A stretch of DNA of 64,000 nt, taken from contig NZ_RJVF01000008.1 in NCBI RefSeq assembly GCF_003752175.1, positions 186,001 through 250,000 of the forward strand. Reading direction: 5' to 3'. The notes beneath the pieces were generated by a model, which was given only the letters and a program-made list of their open reading frames with translations, did not search any database and had not been told where the DNA came from. Shown here one piece after another: positions 1 to 8,915 of this stretch. The DNA is from Comamonas sp. BIGb0124 (GTDB lineage Bacteria > Pseudomonadota > Gammaproteobacteria > Burkholderiales > Burkholderiaceae_C). The position numbers were made by a program, and so were the translations under genes. Within the stretch, counting starts at the first letter, position 1. Each line of letters starts with the position of its first letter.

Positions 1-63
1 GGCTCTGCGGCCATCGGCCGTCGATGGCATGATGCCAGTCCTTTTCTGTTTCGGGACAATTGC

Positions 64-1257
64 GTGCAACAACTTGAAAGCGGCCGGATCCGGTGGCTGC
101 TGGGCGCCTGTGGCTTTGCCAGCATGTTCTCCATGCGGCTGTGCGATGCCATGCTGCCCCAGCTCTCGGGCGACTTCCTTGTCGGCATCGGAGAGGTGGC
201 GGCCACGATCTCGGGTTTTGCGCTGGCCTACGGCGTGTGCCAATTGGTCTATGGCTACCTCGGCGATCGGCTGGGCAAACTCAAGGTGATGGCCTGGGCC
301 ACCATGCTCTGTATCGTCGGCAGCGCGGCGGCTGCGCTGTCGCCGTCGCTGGATATGCTGATCGTGAGCCGCGTGCTCAACGGTGCGGCGGCCGGCGGCA
401 TCATTCCGCTGGCCATGGCCTGGCTGGGCGACGAAGTGGGATACGAGGAAAGGCAGGAGGCGCTGGCGCGTCTGCTGACCGCGACCGTGCTGGGCATGAT
501 CGCCGGGCAGTGGACGGGTGGCCTGCTGGCGGCCCATGCCGGATGGCGCTGGGCCTTCTTGCTGTCGTCCGCACTGTTTCTGGTCAGCGGCGCCTTTCTG
601 TTTCGTGCGGCCTATGCCGCCACCTCGCACGGATCGGCCAACATCCAGCAGGGCACCTGGGTCCAAGGGCTTCTGGCCATCGGTTCCAAGGCCTGGTGCC
701 GCACCATCCTGCTGACCGTGGCCCTCGAAGGTGCACTGGTGTTCGGTGCACTGGCCTTCATTCCCACGCTGCTGATGCAGCGCCTCGACCTCAGTGCCGC
801 AGCCGCCGGCGCACTGGCGGCCGTGTTCGGCCTGGGTGGCATCGCCTACAGCCGCAACGCCCGCCGCCTGCTCGGCCGCTTCGGCGAGCGCGGACTGGCT
901 CTGCTGGGCGGGTTGATGCTGGCCGCAGGCTACGGCGTGCTGGCGACCAGCACCCACACGGCGTGGTCGGCCATCGGCGTCTTCTGTGCGGGCCTGGGCT
1001 TCTATGCGCTGCACAACACGCTGCAGGTCAATGCGACACAGATGTTCCCCCAGCGCCGCGGACTGGCCGTGTCGTTGTTCGCATCGTGCCTTTTCCTGGG
1101 GCAGTCGATCGGCATCTATGCGGTCTCGCACCTGATCGCCACCGTGTCCATCCCTGCCGTGCTGATCGCATTCGGACTGCTGCTGGCCGTGCTGGGACTG
1201 AGTTTTGCACGTCTGGTGCAACGCAGGATTGCGGGCGAGGTGGGAAGCCCTCGGTGA
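64..1257 (+). CDS. MFS transporter
   Basis: Major facilitator superfamily permease of 397 residues, probably an inner-membrane proton-coupled exporter or importer; the substrate cannot be told. About twelve hydrophobic segments are visible, and the loop after helix 2 carries the MFS motif A (GDRLGKLK, about residues 68-75), followed by an arginine/glycine-rich helix 4 (SRVLNGAAAGG). The start used is a GTG at 64; the frame stays open to the window edge, so a slightly longer protein starting outside cannot be excluded. It converges on the LysR gene behind it with only 24 bases between them and is probably not co-regulated with it. Confidence 0.85.
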   Translation: MQQLESGRIRWLLGACGFASMFSMRLCDAMLPQLSGDFLVGIGEVAATISGFALAYGVCQLVYGYLGDRLGKLKVMAWATMLCIVGSAAAALSPSLDMLIVSRVLNGAAAGGIIPLAMAWLGDEVGYEERQEALARLLTATVLGMIAGQWTGGLLAAHAGWRWAFLLSSALFLVSGAFLFRAAYAATSHGSANIQQGTWVQGLLAIGSKAWCRTILLTVALEGALVFGALAFIPTLLMQRLDLSAAAAGALAAVFGLGGIAYSRNARRLLGRFGERGLALLGGLMLAAGYGVLATSTHTAWSAIGVFCAGLGFYALHNTLQVNATQMFPQRRGLAVSLFASCLFLGQSIGIYAVSHLIATVSIPAVLIAFGLLLAVLGLSFARLVQRRIAGEVGSPR

Positions 1258-1281
1258 ACCTGCGTTCCAGGCCTCGTCCGC

Positions 1282-2181
1282 TCACCTCAGGCGTGGGTCG
1301 TTCCGCAGCGTCTCGATCGCCAGATCGATGAAGGCGCGCGCCTTGTGCGTGGCGTGGCGACCTTCGCGGTGCACCACGTGGATGGGCAGCGGCGGGCGTT
1401 CGAATGTCTCCAGGATCAGCACCAGGCTCTGGTCCTGCACGGCCTGCGCGATCTGATACAGCGGCAGACGGGTGATGCCCAGCCCCGCGACGGCCGAGGC
1501 GGCGGCCGCTTCGTTGGTGGTCACCGTCAGCCTCGGTTGCACACGCACGGGCACCTGTTTGCCGCCGTCGAAGAAACGCCACTCGGACGAGGTGCTGACA
1601 CCGGTCGATGCGACGATCACATGCTGCTGCAGTTCTTCGGGCCGATCGGGTGTGCCATGCCGAGCCAGATAGCCGGGTGACGCACAAAGAACCCGCCGGA
1701 CCTGACCCACCTGCACGGCCTGCAGCGACGAATCGGGCAGGTCGCCGAGACGGATGGCCAGATCGACGCCCTCGTCGACGAGGTTGACGACACGATCCAC
1801 GAACAGGCAGTTGAGCTCCGCCAACGCAAACCGAGCCAGATACGCGTGGACGATGGGCAGCACATACATGCGCCCGAAATTCACGGGCGCCGTGACCGTC
1901 AGGCGGCCGCTCGGCGCGGCATGGGTGCCCGCTGCTGCGCCATCCGCTTCTTCGATATCGGCGAGGATGCGCCGGCAATCGTCGGCGTAGGCCGTCCCGG
2001 CTTCTGTGACACGCACAAAACGTGTCGTCCGTGTCAGCAGCCGCACGCCCAGTCTCGACTCCAGTTCGGAGACCGCCCGCGTCACGACGGAAGGCGAAAC
2101 ACCGAGGCGCCGGGCCGCCGAGGCAAAGCCGCCGGTGTCGACCACCGCCAGGAAAGCTGCCATTGACTGAAGTCGATCCAT
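1282..2181 (-). CDS. LysR-family transcriptional regulator (CrgA/DmlR-like clade)
   Basis: LysR regulator of 299 residues starting at the ATG at 2181 (MDRLQSM), which places the winged helix-turn-helix at residues 1-60 as usual; a longer reading to 2307 adds 42 residues without family character. The helix-turn-helix (GGFASAARRLGVSPSVVTRAV) is followed by an effector domain with the typical VNFGR and DLAIRLGDLPD stretches. It is divergent from the glutathione S-transferase gene at 2324, so it most likely controls that gene and the oxidoreductase fusion downstream. The inducer is unknown. Confidence 0.9.
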   Translation of the reverse strand: MDRLQSMAAFLAVVDTGGFASAARRLGVSPSVVTRAVSELESRLGVRLLTRTTRFVRVTEAGTAYADDCRRILADIEEADGAAAGTHAAPSGRLTVTAPVNFGRMYVLPIVHAYLARFALAELNCLFVDRVVNLVDEGVDLAIRLGDLPDSSLQAVQVGQVRRVLCASPGYLARHGTPDRPEELQQHVIVASTGVSTSSEWRFFDGGKQVPVRVQPRLTVTTNEAAAASAVAGLGITRLPLYQIAQAVQDQSLVLILETFERPPLPIHVVHREGRHATHKARAFIDLAIETLRNDPRLR

Positions 2182-2323
2182 GCCGTAACCGGTTTCTTGG
2201 AGGGGTTGTTGTCGATTCGAGAATAGTGACTTGCCGCCGGCGCGGATTCCAGAGACACCCGAAAGGCCGGACCATACGCTCCGCATCAACGATTTTGGCA
2301 CTGCCAATCAGAAAGGAGCTGAA
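2182..2323. promoter_or_regulatory. Divergent promoter region, LysR / GST operon
   Basis: This 142-base gap separates the divergent LysR and GST starts and must hold both promoters. A good ribosome binding site (AAAGGAG, 2312-2318) lies 5 bases before the GST ATG at 2324 and fixes that start. I did not find a convincing perfect LysR inverted repeat here. Confidence 0.45.
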
Positions 2324-2935
2324 ATGAAGCTGTATCACCATCCCCTGTCCGGCCACGCCCACCGGGCCCGCTTGTTCCTCAACCTGCTGGGATTGCCCCA
2401 CGAACTGATCGAAGTCGACCTGGCCAAGGGGGCGCACAAGCAGGCCGGGTTCCTGGCCTTGAATCCCTTCGGGCAGGTGCCTGTTCTCGACGACGAGGGC
2501 ACGATTGTGACCGACTCGACGGCCATCCTGGTCTATCTCGCCCGGAAGCTCAAGCGACGCGACTGGTTGCCCGAGTCGCCCGAAGCCGCGGCCGCCGTGC
2601 AGAAATGGCTCAGCGTGGCCGCGGGCCAGATCGCTTACGGACCGTGTGCCGCTCGCCTCATCACCGTGTTCGGCGCGTCGTTTCAGGCGGCCGAAGTGAT
2701 CCAGCGCGCGCACGCCATTCTGGCTCTGCTCGAAGCCGAGTTCGCGAGCCGCCGTTTCCTCGTGGGCACGGTGCCGACGATTGCCGACGTGGCGCTCTAC
2801 AGCTACATCGCACGCGCGCCCGAAGGGAATGTCGACCTCGAGCCGTATCCCAGCGTGCGGTCGTGGCTGGAGCGCATCGAGGCGCTGCCGGGCTTCGTTG
2901 CATTCGCCCGGACGCCGGCCGGCCTGACGGCCTGA
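2324..2935 (+). CDS. Glutathione S-transferase
   Basis: Cytosolic glutathione S-transferase of 203 residues, conjugating glutathione to electrophiles. Residues 1-75 form the thioredoxin-fold domain ([14 protein letters not shown]; the cis-proline stretch GQVPVLDDE; the gamma-glutamyl binding [10 protein letters not shown]), and the rest is the helical domain with the N-capping-like [10 protein letters not shown] motif. The start is set by AAAGGAG 5 bases upstream. It is the first gene of a pair with the oxidoreductase fusion 35 bases downstream, a common pairing in proteobacteria that suggests handling of a reactive or xenobiotic compound; the actual substrate is unknown. Confidence 0.92.
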   Translation: MKLYHHPLSGHAHRARLFLNLLGLPHELIEVDLAKGAHKQAGFLALNPFGQVPVLDDEGTIVTDSTAILVYLARKLKRRDWLPESPEAAAAVQKWLSVAAGQIAYGPCAARLITVFGASFQAAEVIQRAHAILALLEAEFASRRFLVGTVPTIADVALYSYIARAPEGNVDLEPYPSVRSWLERIEALPGFVAFARTPAGLTA

Positions 2936-2970
2936 TATCGCCAGAGACATTCCACTGCGAGGCACCCCAC

Positions 2971-5058
2971 ATGACACCCTCATCGTTCAGGACCGACAAC
3001 ACCGAGGCCTCGCCGTGGCATCCGGGCGAACTCGCCATTCAAGAGAGCATCGGTGCCGTCCGCGAGATGGATCGGCCTGGGCGGCTCTTCGTTCGCAACC
3101 TGCTGCTCGACCAGCACCGTGCGTTCTACGCGCAGTTGCCCTTTGTCGTGATCGGCAGCGTCGATGCGCATGGCGATGCATGGGCCAGCATACGGGCCGG
3201 GGCACCGGGTTTTCTGCACTCGCCCGATCCGCAGACGCTTCGGGTTGCCCTGGCGCGTGATCCCGGCGATCCAGCCGATGCCGGCATGGGCGACGGCCAG
3301 GCCATCGGGCTGCTCGGCATCGAGCTCGCGACACGCCGGCGCAACCGGATGAACGGCACCGTCCGCCGCCACGGCGACGGCTTGGCATTCGATATCGAGG
3401 TGGCACAGAGCTTCGGCAACTGCCCGCGCTACATCCAGAGCCGAAGTCTCGAGGTCGTGCGCGATCCGGCCTTGACCCGCCAGCGGCCCGCCACCGAAGT
3501 CGAGGGCCTGGACACGCGTGCCCGCGAGATCATCGCCACGGCAGACACTTTTTTCGTCGCGTCGTATGTCGACCGCGGGGACGGCACGCGCCAGGTCGAT
3601 GTTTCCCATCGCGGCGGCAAGCCCGGATTCGTCCGTGTCGGCCACGACGGCATGCTGACCATTCCCGATTTCTCCGGGAACCGGTTCTTCATGACGCTGG
3701 GTAATTTCCTGGTGAATCCGGCTGCGGGATTGCTCTTCATCGATCCCTCGACCGGCGACATGCTGCAGATGACCGGCGAAGCGAGGGTGGTTCTCGATGC
3801 CCCTGAGATCGATGCCTTCGAGGGGGCCGAGCGGCTGTGGACCTTCAAGCCGCGCCGTGTGCTGCACCGGCCCGACGGGCTGCCGCTGCGCTGGCGGATG
3901 GACGCCGGCGGATGGGCGCCCGACCTGCCGATGACCGGCAGCTGGGCCGATGTCGAGCGGCACCTGGGCCCGGCCCAAACCACGCCAGGGGCCGGGGCAG
4001 GGCAGTGGCGCCCCTTCCGCGTGACGCGGACCGTGGACGAAACCACGTCGATTCGCTCGATCTACCTCGAACCGGCCGACGGCAGGGCTGCCTTTCAGCC
4101 TCGGGCCGGTCAGCATCTGCCTGTGCGTGTGACCCTGGCCGACGGGACACGGCAGACCCGGGTCTATACCTTGTCCATGGCGCCCGCGAGCGGTTTCTAC
4201 CGCATCAGCGTCAAAAGACATGGCCGGGTCTCAGGCCATCTGCATGCCCTGGAGCCAGGTGCCGTGATCGAGGCGCTGGAGCCGGCCGGGGGGTTCACCC
4301 TCGATGCAGACGAAAGGCGGCCCGCAGTGTTGCTCGCGGCCGGCATCGGCATCACGCCGCTGTTGGCGATGCTGCACCATATCGTCCGGGAAGGCCGCTC
4401 CGCCCAAGAGGTTCGGCCGACGTGGCTGTACCAGGCTGCTCGCACACGGGAGGACCGCGCGTTCGACCGCGAGATCGCCGAATTGGTCGGCAGGGCTCGA
4501 GGCCGCATCCGGTGGATCCGGACACTGAGCCAGCCCGGCGACGCCCAACCGGGTGGCGACTACGAACAGGCCGGACACATCGATCTGGCGTTGCTCAAGA
4601 CGACTTTGCCTTTCGACGACTACGACTTCTATCTGTGCGGACCCGCAGCTTTCATGCAGGCGATCGGTGACGGCCTGCGGTCGCTCGATGTGCAGGACTC
4701 ACGCATTCACGCCGAGGCCTTCGGTCCATCCGCGTTGACGCGTTCGCGTGACGGCGGCCAGGCATCGGTAGCGTTGACGCCGCCCGCCACGCAAGCGGTC
4801 CGCATCGTCTTTGCCCAGTCCGGGCGCGAAACGCTCTGGAATCCCGGCGACGGGCCCTTGCTGGATGTCGCAGAGGCCCGTGGCCTGACGCCCGCATTCG
4901 GCTGCCGCAGCGGGAGCTGCGGAACCTGCCGGGTGGATGTGCTCGAAGGTTCGGTCACTTATGCGGCGAGCCCGTCCTTCGACGTGCCTCACGATCAGGC
5001 GTTGCCGTGCTGCGCGTTGCCTGCGCAATCCCAGAGCATCGTCCGTCTGGCACTGTGA
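2971..5058 (+). CDS. PNPOx-like / FAD-NAD(P) reductase / 2Fe-2S ferredoxin fusion protein
   Basis: Three-part redox enzyme of 695 residues starting at ATG 2971. Residues about 40-330 are a pyridoxamine 5'-phosphate oxidase-like flavin split barrel. From about 345 a ferredoxin-reductase FAD domain (RVYTLSMAP near 396) and an NAD(P) domain (LLAAGIGITPLLAML near 453) follow. The last 90 residues are a plant-type ferredoxin with the cluster motif C-x4-C-x2-C (FGCRSGSCGTCR, about 643-654) and a fourth cysteine near the end. Electrons would run NAD(P)H to FAD to 2Fe-2S, possibly on to the N-terminal flavin site. It sits 35 bases behind the GST gene. The substrate is not known; the architecture is widespread but biochemically poorly assigned. 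Confidence 0.88.
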   Translation: MTPSSFRTDNTEASPWHPGELAIQESIGAVREMDRPGRLFVRNLLLDQHRAFYAQLPFVVIGSVDAHGDAWASIRAGAPGFLHSPDPQTLRVALARDPGDPADAGMGDGQAIGLLGIELATRRRNRMNGTVRRHGDGLAFDIEVAQSFGNCPRYIQSRSLEVVRDPALTRQRPATEVEGLDTRAREIIATADTFFVASYVDRGDGTRQVDVSHRGGKPGFVRVGHDGMLTIPDFSGNRFFMTLGNFLVNPAAGLLFIDPSTGDMLQMTGEARVVLDAPEIDAFEGAERLWTFKPRRVLHRPDGLPLRWRMDAGGWAPDLPMTGSWADVERHLGPAQTTPGAGAGQWRPFRVTRTVDETTSIRSIYLEPADGRAAFQPRAGQHLPVRVTLADGTRQTRVYTLSMAPASGFYRISVKRHGRVSGHLHALEPGAVIEALEPAGGFTLDADERRPAVLLAAGIGITPLLAMLHHIVREGRSAQEVRPTWLYQAARTREDRAFDREIAELVGRARGRIRWIRTLSQPGDAQPGGDYEQAGHIDLALLKTTLPFDDYDFYLCGPAAFMQAIGDGLRSLDVQDSRIHAEAFGPSALTRSRDGGQASVALTPPATQAVRIVFAQSGRETLWNPGDGPLLDVAEARGLTPAFGCRSGSCGTCRVDVLEGSVTYAASPSFDVPHDQALPCCALPAQSQSIVRLAL

Positions 5059-5082
5059 GCGTGATCGCACGAGGGTGCCCAA

Positions 5083-5098
5083 CCCGGTCAGCGCCGGG
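5083..5098 (+). terminator. Possible terminator hairpin after the oxidoreductase
   Basis: A perfect 5-bp stem CCCGG-TCAGCG-CCGGG lies 24 bases after the stop codon at 5058, between two convergent genes. No T-run follows, so this is only a weak terminator candidate. Confidence 0.25.
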
Positions 5099-5277
5099 AA
5101 ACGATGCCGATGGATGGCGTGCAGGGCATGTGCCGGGGTGTTTCCCGGGCCTGACTGCATTGCGTATTTAACATAATATACATTGTGTAAAATAGGATGA
5201 TATGGAAAAACGCGATTCAGGACAGTCACTTAGCCCCGATGCGGCGTTGATGTCGCCGATCGGGCCTCGATGTCTCG

Positions 5278-6630
5278 TCAAATGGCACTGAGACCGGCTC
5301 CAACGGCTGCGGCCATGGCCAGAACGGTCATCGCACCGAGCTTGAAACGGAAAAACAGCACCAGGGATGCCGCTGCAATCAACGCCGCCACCCCGTCGAA
5401 TCGGCCGCTCGATCCGGTGGGCCAAAGGACGTGATACGCAAAGAACAGCGCCAGGTTCAGGATCACGCCGACCACCGCAGCGCTGATCGCAGCCAGCGGT
5501 GCTGTAAAACCCAGCTTGCCATGCGTGGCCTCGACCAGAGGGCCGCCGGCCAGAATGAAGATGAACGAAGGCAGGAAGGTGAAAAAGGTCACCAGCGTGG
5601 CGGCCACGGCTCCGCCGTAGAACAAGGCATCCGGACCAGCCACTTGACCGTTCCACCCGCCCAGAAACGCCACAAAAGCCACCACCATGATCAGCGGCCC
5701 GGGCGTGCTTTCGCCCAGGGCCAGCCCATCGATCATCTGTCCGGCCGACAGCCACTGGTGATGCTCGACGGCCCCCTGAAACACGTAAGGCAGCACCGCG
5801 TAAGCGCCGCCGAACGTCATCACCGCGGCCTTGCTGAAGAACAGCCCCATCTGCGTCAATGTGCTGTTCGCACCGGTCCACAGCACCAACACCCCCATGA
5901 CCGCCGCCCACAGCGCCGAACCGATGACCAGGACCTTGATCAGCCCGGCCCGGCTGAAACGAGCATGTGCGGGCGCAGGCGTGTCGTCGTCGATCAGGGC
6001 CGGTCCATGCGATGCGGCCGGCTTGCCGGTGTGAGCCGGCTGGGCGGCGAACACCTGCGGCCACGCTCTGGAGACGAACCATCCGAACAGAGCGGCCGTC
6101 AGCACGATGGCCGGGAACGGTGTGTCGAGGGCAAAGATGGCAAGAAACGAAGCGATGGCGATGCCCCACATCGTTGGATTCTTGAGCGAGCGCGAGCCGA
6201 TCCGGTGGGCTGCATGCACCACCAGTGCGCTCACCGCCGGCTTGATGCCGTAGAAGATGCCGGCGATCGCCGTGACATGGCCGAACTCGAGATACACCCA
6301 CGAGAGCGCAATCAGGATCGCCAGCGATGGCAATACGAACAGCGCGCCGGCCAGCAAGCCGCCCCATGTCCGGTGCAGCAGCCAGCCGATGTAGGTCGCC
6401 AGTTGCTGCGCTTCCGGACCGGGCAGCAGCATGCAGTAGTTGAGCGCGTGAAGAAACCGTGTGTCGCTGATCCAGCGGCGGCGTTCGACCAGCTCGGTGT
6501 GCATCAAGGCGATTTGGCCGGCGGGCCCGCCGAAGCTGATGAAGCCCAGCTTGAACCAGAACAGCAAGGCGGTGCCCAGCGTCAGGGATTGGGGTTTGGA
6601 CGCGGTTTGCGTCGGCAACGAGGTGTCCAC
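5278..6630 (-). CDS. chrA: Chromate transporter ChrA (CHR family)
   Basis: Long-chain CHR family transporter, 450 residues, an inner-membrane protein that exports chromate by chemiosmotic exchange. Two homologous halves are visible: the first has FGGPAGQIALMH (about residues 33-44) and the PGPEAQQLA motif after helix 2; the second has TFGGAYAVLPYV and STPGPLIM. These paired FGG and PGP motifs define the family. No chrB or chrF regulator is adjacent. It converges on the oxidoreductase fusion at 5058. Some family members transport other oxyanions, so chromate as substrate is inferred from the family. Confidence 0.9.
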   Translation of the reverse strand: MDTSLPTQTASKPQSLTLGTALLFWFKLGFISFGGPAGQIALMHTELVERRRWISDTRFLHALNYCMLLPGPEAQQLATYIGWLLHRTWGGLLAGALFVLPSLAILIALSWVYLEFGHVTAIAGIFYGIKPAVSALVVHAAHRIGSRSLKNPTMWGIAIASFLAIFALDTPFPAIVLTAALFGWFVSRAWPQVFAAQPAHTGKPAASHGPALIDDDTPAPAHARFSRAGLIKVLVIGSALWAAVMGVLVLWTGANSTLTQMGLFFSKAAVMTFGGAYAVLPYVFQGAVEHHQWLSAGQMIDGLALGESTPGPLIMVVAFVAFLGGWNGQVAGPDALFYGGAVAATLVTFFTFLPSFIFILAGGPLVEATHGKLGFTAPLAAISAAVVGVILNLALFFAYHVLWPTGSSGRFDGVAALIAAASLVLFFRFKLGAMTVLAMAAAVGAGLSAI

Positions 6631-6762
6631 GGATAACTCCGATTAGGCGACCAGCACTTGGACGGACACCGTCATTCCTCGAAAGGATCGGGAGGCCGAC
6701 ATCCCGTGGCCAGCATCATAGCCAAGAAAACGGAAGCCCCCTCCTCTGCCGTTCGCGGCGCG

Positions 6763-7971
6763 TCAGCTTCGCGTGGGCCAATGGATCCCGGGGATCGCGC
6801 CGATGCGGGGCTGGGCAAAGAGGTATCCCTGGAACAGGTCGATGCCCGAAGCCTGAAGCCAGCACCATTCCTCGACGGTCTCGACGCCTTCGGCAACCGT
6901 CGTGATGCCCAGCGATCTGCAGCACTCGACGATGGCTTTCACGATGGCTTGCCGGGGGCCGTCCTGCTCGATGCCCGTGACGATGGCGCGATCGATCTTG
7001 ATCTTTTCTGGCTGGAAGCGGGTCAGCAACGAGAGCCCCGCAAAACCTGCCCCGAAATCGTCGATGGCCAGGCCGAACCCGCGTGCCCTGAGCCGCTTGA
7101 GCGCCGCGGAAAACTCGTCGTAGTACGTGATGGCCTCGTCTTCGGTGATTTCGATGACGACCTGCGCCGGCTTGAGGCCGTAGTCGGAAAGATAACGATC
7201 GAGACGGCCGGTGGCATCTGGAATCTTCACCAAAGACATGGGCAGGAGGTTGACGGACAGTTTTTCCTTGAAGCCCAATCTTGCGGCGAGTTCGAACGCA
7301 TATTTTTTGCTGAACAGATCGAATTCGTACAGGGCATCGCCGGCCTTGCCTGCAAAACATTCCGCTGGTGGACCTCCGGTGGGCGATCGGATCAACGCTT
7401 CATAAGACGACACGTGCCGGCCCAGCGCATCGACGATGGGTTGCAGCGCGAACTGGCAATGGCCGTTCTGCTGCGGCACGTCTTCTGAGTTCCCATCGGC
7501 CTGCCCGGCCGGCGCGCCGGCTGTCTCGTGCAGCGGCAAGTCGCAGGCGCCCCGGTTGGGCGCCCTCCACTTGCCCTCGACAAAGGCCCGGATCAGTTTG
7601 ATCACCCGGTCGCTCGGGGGTAACCGCGTGCCCAATGCCTGGCGCAGCGCCAGAGACGCCTCGTCCATCACGTTGTGCGAGCGAATATCCAAGACCCGCA
7701 TTCCCGTTTCCCCGAATTTTCTGGCCGGGGAATGGTCGCTCATGATCTTGACGACGCTGTCATGCCGTTTGTCCATTCTGATTCTGTCGAACAGCGAGTC
7801 GATGGCTTCTTCATCCCCTTCCAGAATCTGAAAAAAGCTCTCTCCGTCGAACAGGAGGATGCCGGTGATGTCTTGCCTTGCATTATTTCTGCGCGAAATC
7901 TCTGCCAAGCCATCGAGATCGGGAAGGTATCCCGTGCCCAGTTGGCTTGAATAGATAAGTGTGGAGAGCAT
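6763..7971 (-). CDS. BLUF-EAL blue-light-regulated c-di-GMP phosphodiesterase
   Basis: Cytoplasmic photoreceptor enzyme of about 402 residues. Residues 1-95 are a BLUF domain that binds FAD: Tyr7 (IYSS), Asn30 (before DITG) and Gln48 (FFQILEG) have the 18-residue Asn-Gln spacing of the family, and Met91 is kept while the nearby semi-conserved Trp is Thr89. The C-terminal half is an EAL phosphodiesterase domain with all key motifs: YEALIR, SVNLLP, IEITED, IDDFGAG, KIKIDR, AEGVE and QGYLF. It should hydrolyse c-di-GMP to pGpG under control of blue light, as the related BlrP1 of Klebsiella does. ATG 7971 is preferred; an in-frame GTG at 7977 adds two residues. No GGDEF domain is present. Confidence 0.92.
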   Translation of the reverse strand: MLSTLIYSSQLGTGYLPDLDGLAEISRRNNARQDITGILLFDGESFFQILEGDEEAIDSLFDRIRMDKRHDSVVKIMSDHSPARKFGETGMRVLDIRSHNVMDEASLALRQALGTRLPPSDRVIKLIRAFVEGKWRAPNRGACDLPLHETAGAPAGQADGNSEDVPQQNGHCQFALQPIVDALGRHVSSYEALIRSPTGGPPAECFAGKAGDALYEFDLFSKKYAFELAARLGFKEKLSVNLLPMSLVKIPDATGRLDRYLSDYGLKPAQVVIEITEDEAITYYDEFSAALKRLRARGFGLAIDDFGAGFAGLSLLTRFQPEKIKIDRAIVTGIEQDGPRQAIVKAIVECCRSLGITTVAEGVETVEEWCWLQASGIDLFQGYLFAQPRIGAIPGIHWPTRS

Positions 7972-8031
7972 GAACACATCTTATCGTCTCGCCCCCTGTG
8001 CGCGGCCGGCTTGCCGGCGACATCGAAGCAC

Positions 8032-8742
8032 TCACCCAGGCACGATGCCGAGCGGCGTCCCCTGCCCCACGCGAAGCATGCCAGCCAGCACACGGTGCTT
8101 GGACAGCTCGATGTGCGACATCATCCGGGCCAGTGCTCCCTCGCTGTCGCCCGCGGCCAGGGCTTGCAGGAACTGCAGGTGTTCACGCATCGCCGGCACC
8201 ACCTGAACCGGTCGCATCGAGTGCGCGTCGTAGCGAATCAGCCTGACATGCAGACTGTTCACGCGGTAGATCTCCGACAGGATTTCGTTGCCGATGGCAT
8301 CCACCATCTGGTCGTGCAGCCCCCAGTCGACCGCCTGCGCATCGCGCTCGAGCGCCTCGTCGGGCCGTGGCTGCAGTGCACGCTCGAGGATCGCTTCATG
8401 GCTGTCGATCAACTGGGCGAGGGTTTCACGGCTGGCCACCTGCGCAAAATTGACGACGGCTTCGCGCTCGATCATCGCCCTCACCTGCCAGGCATTGCGG
8501 ATGAGCTTCATGTCGACCGAGGCGATCTGCAGTCCGCGCTTGGGCACGGTCTTGATCAGGCCCGCCGCTTCCAGCCGGGGCACGAGCTCGCGCTGGGAGA
8601 CGAACTGGCCGGGCCGGATACGCGCGTCGATGATTTGCTGCCGAAAGCCCTGGTAGGCACGGCTGCGCTGATTGACCGCTTCCCCCTCGGGCCCCGAGGG
8701 CGCAGGCGGTCTGGCCGGATACGGCTTGGCAAGATCCCACAC
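8032..8742 (-). CDS. GntR-family (FCD) regulator with an apparent in-frame deletion of the DNA-recognition helix
   Basis: FCD-type GntR regulator, 236 residues, GTG start at 8742 (the frame is closed by a TGA 24 bases upstream). The first winged-helix part (RQQIIDARIRPGQFVSQRELV, seen up to residue 54) is joined directly to the part that normally follows the recognition helix (PRLEAAGLIKTVPKRGLQI, from residue 55). Family members carry about 14 residues between these two parts, of the type ELTGxSLGAxREL, so helix 3 seems to be missing; the junction is at about 8580/8581. The FCD effector domain (residues 75-225, with the His/Asp metal-ligand pattern) looks complete. It is divergent from the old-yellow-enzyme gene and was probably its regulator. 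DNA binding is doubtful in this form. Confidence 0.8.
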   Translation of the reverse strand: MWDLAKPYPARPPAPSGPEGEAVNQRSRAYQGFRQQIIDARIRPGQFVSQRELVPRLEAAGLIKTVPKRGLQIASVDMKLIRNAWQVRAMIEREAVVNFAQVASRETLAQLIDSHEAILERALQPRPDEALERDAQAVDWGLHDQMVDAIGNEILSEIYRVNSLHVRLIRYDAHSMRPVQVVPAMREHLQFLQALAAGDSEGALARMMSHIELSKHRVLAGMLRVGQGTPLGIVPG

Positions 8743-8770
8743 GGCCTGCTTCTTTATTATTGATGTCGAT

Positions 8771-8811
8771 CATCATCAAACATCTTGACTAATTAGATGA
8801 TGACCATCATC
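8771..8811. promoter_or_regulatory. Nested inverted repeats between gntR and the old yellow enzyme gene
   Basis: GATGATG (8796-8802) and CATCATC (8805-8811) form a perfect 7-bp inverted repeat with a 2-base spacer. A second CATCATC copy at 8771-8777 pairs with GATGATG at 8796-8802 across 18 bases. The element lies 29 bases upstream of the gntR GTG start, in the 173-base gap between divergent genes, where a GntR operator is expected. Confidence 0.5.
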
Positions 8812-8915
8812 ATAGTGGTCCGATGCTTATTTCGAGAGTTCTGGCTCCGCGTGGCATGCGTCGATGCTGTCGACGGATGCCGGGGCTTGACCGATCGACA
8901 TGGAAGAAAGAAGAC

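Noticed and set aside
1028-2983. 651-codon minus-strand frame across the LysR and GST genes
   Set aside because: Shadow frame of GC-rich coding DNA; the product is Arg/Gly/Pro-rich with no domain and covers better-supported genes.
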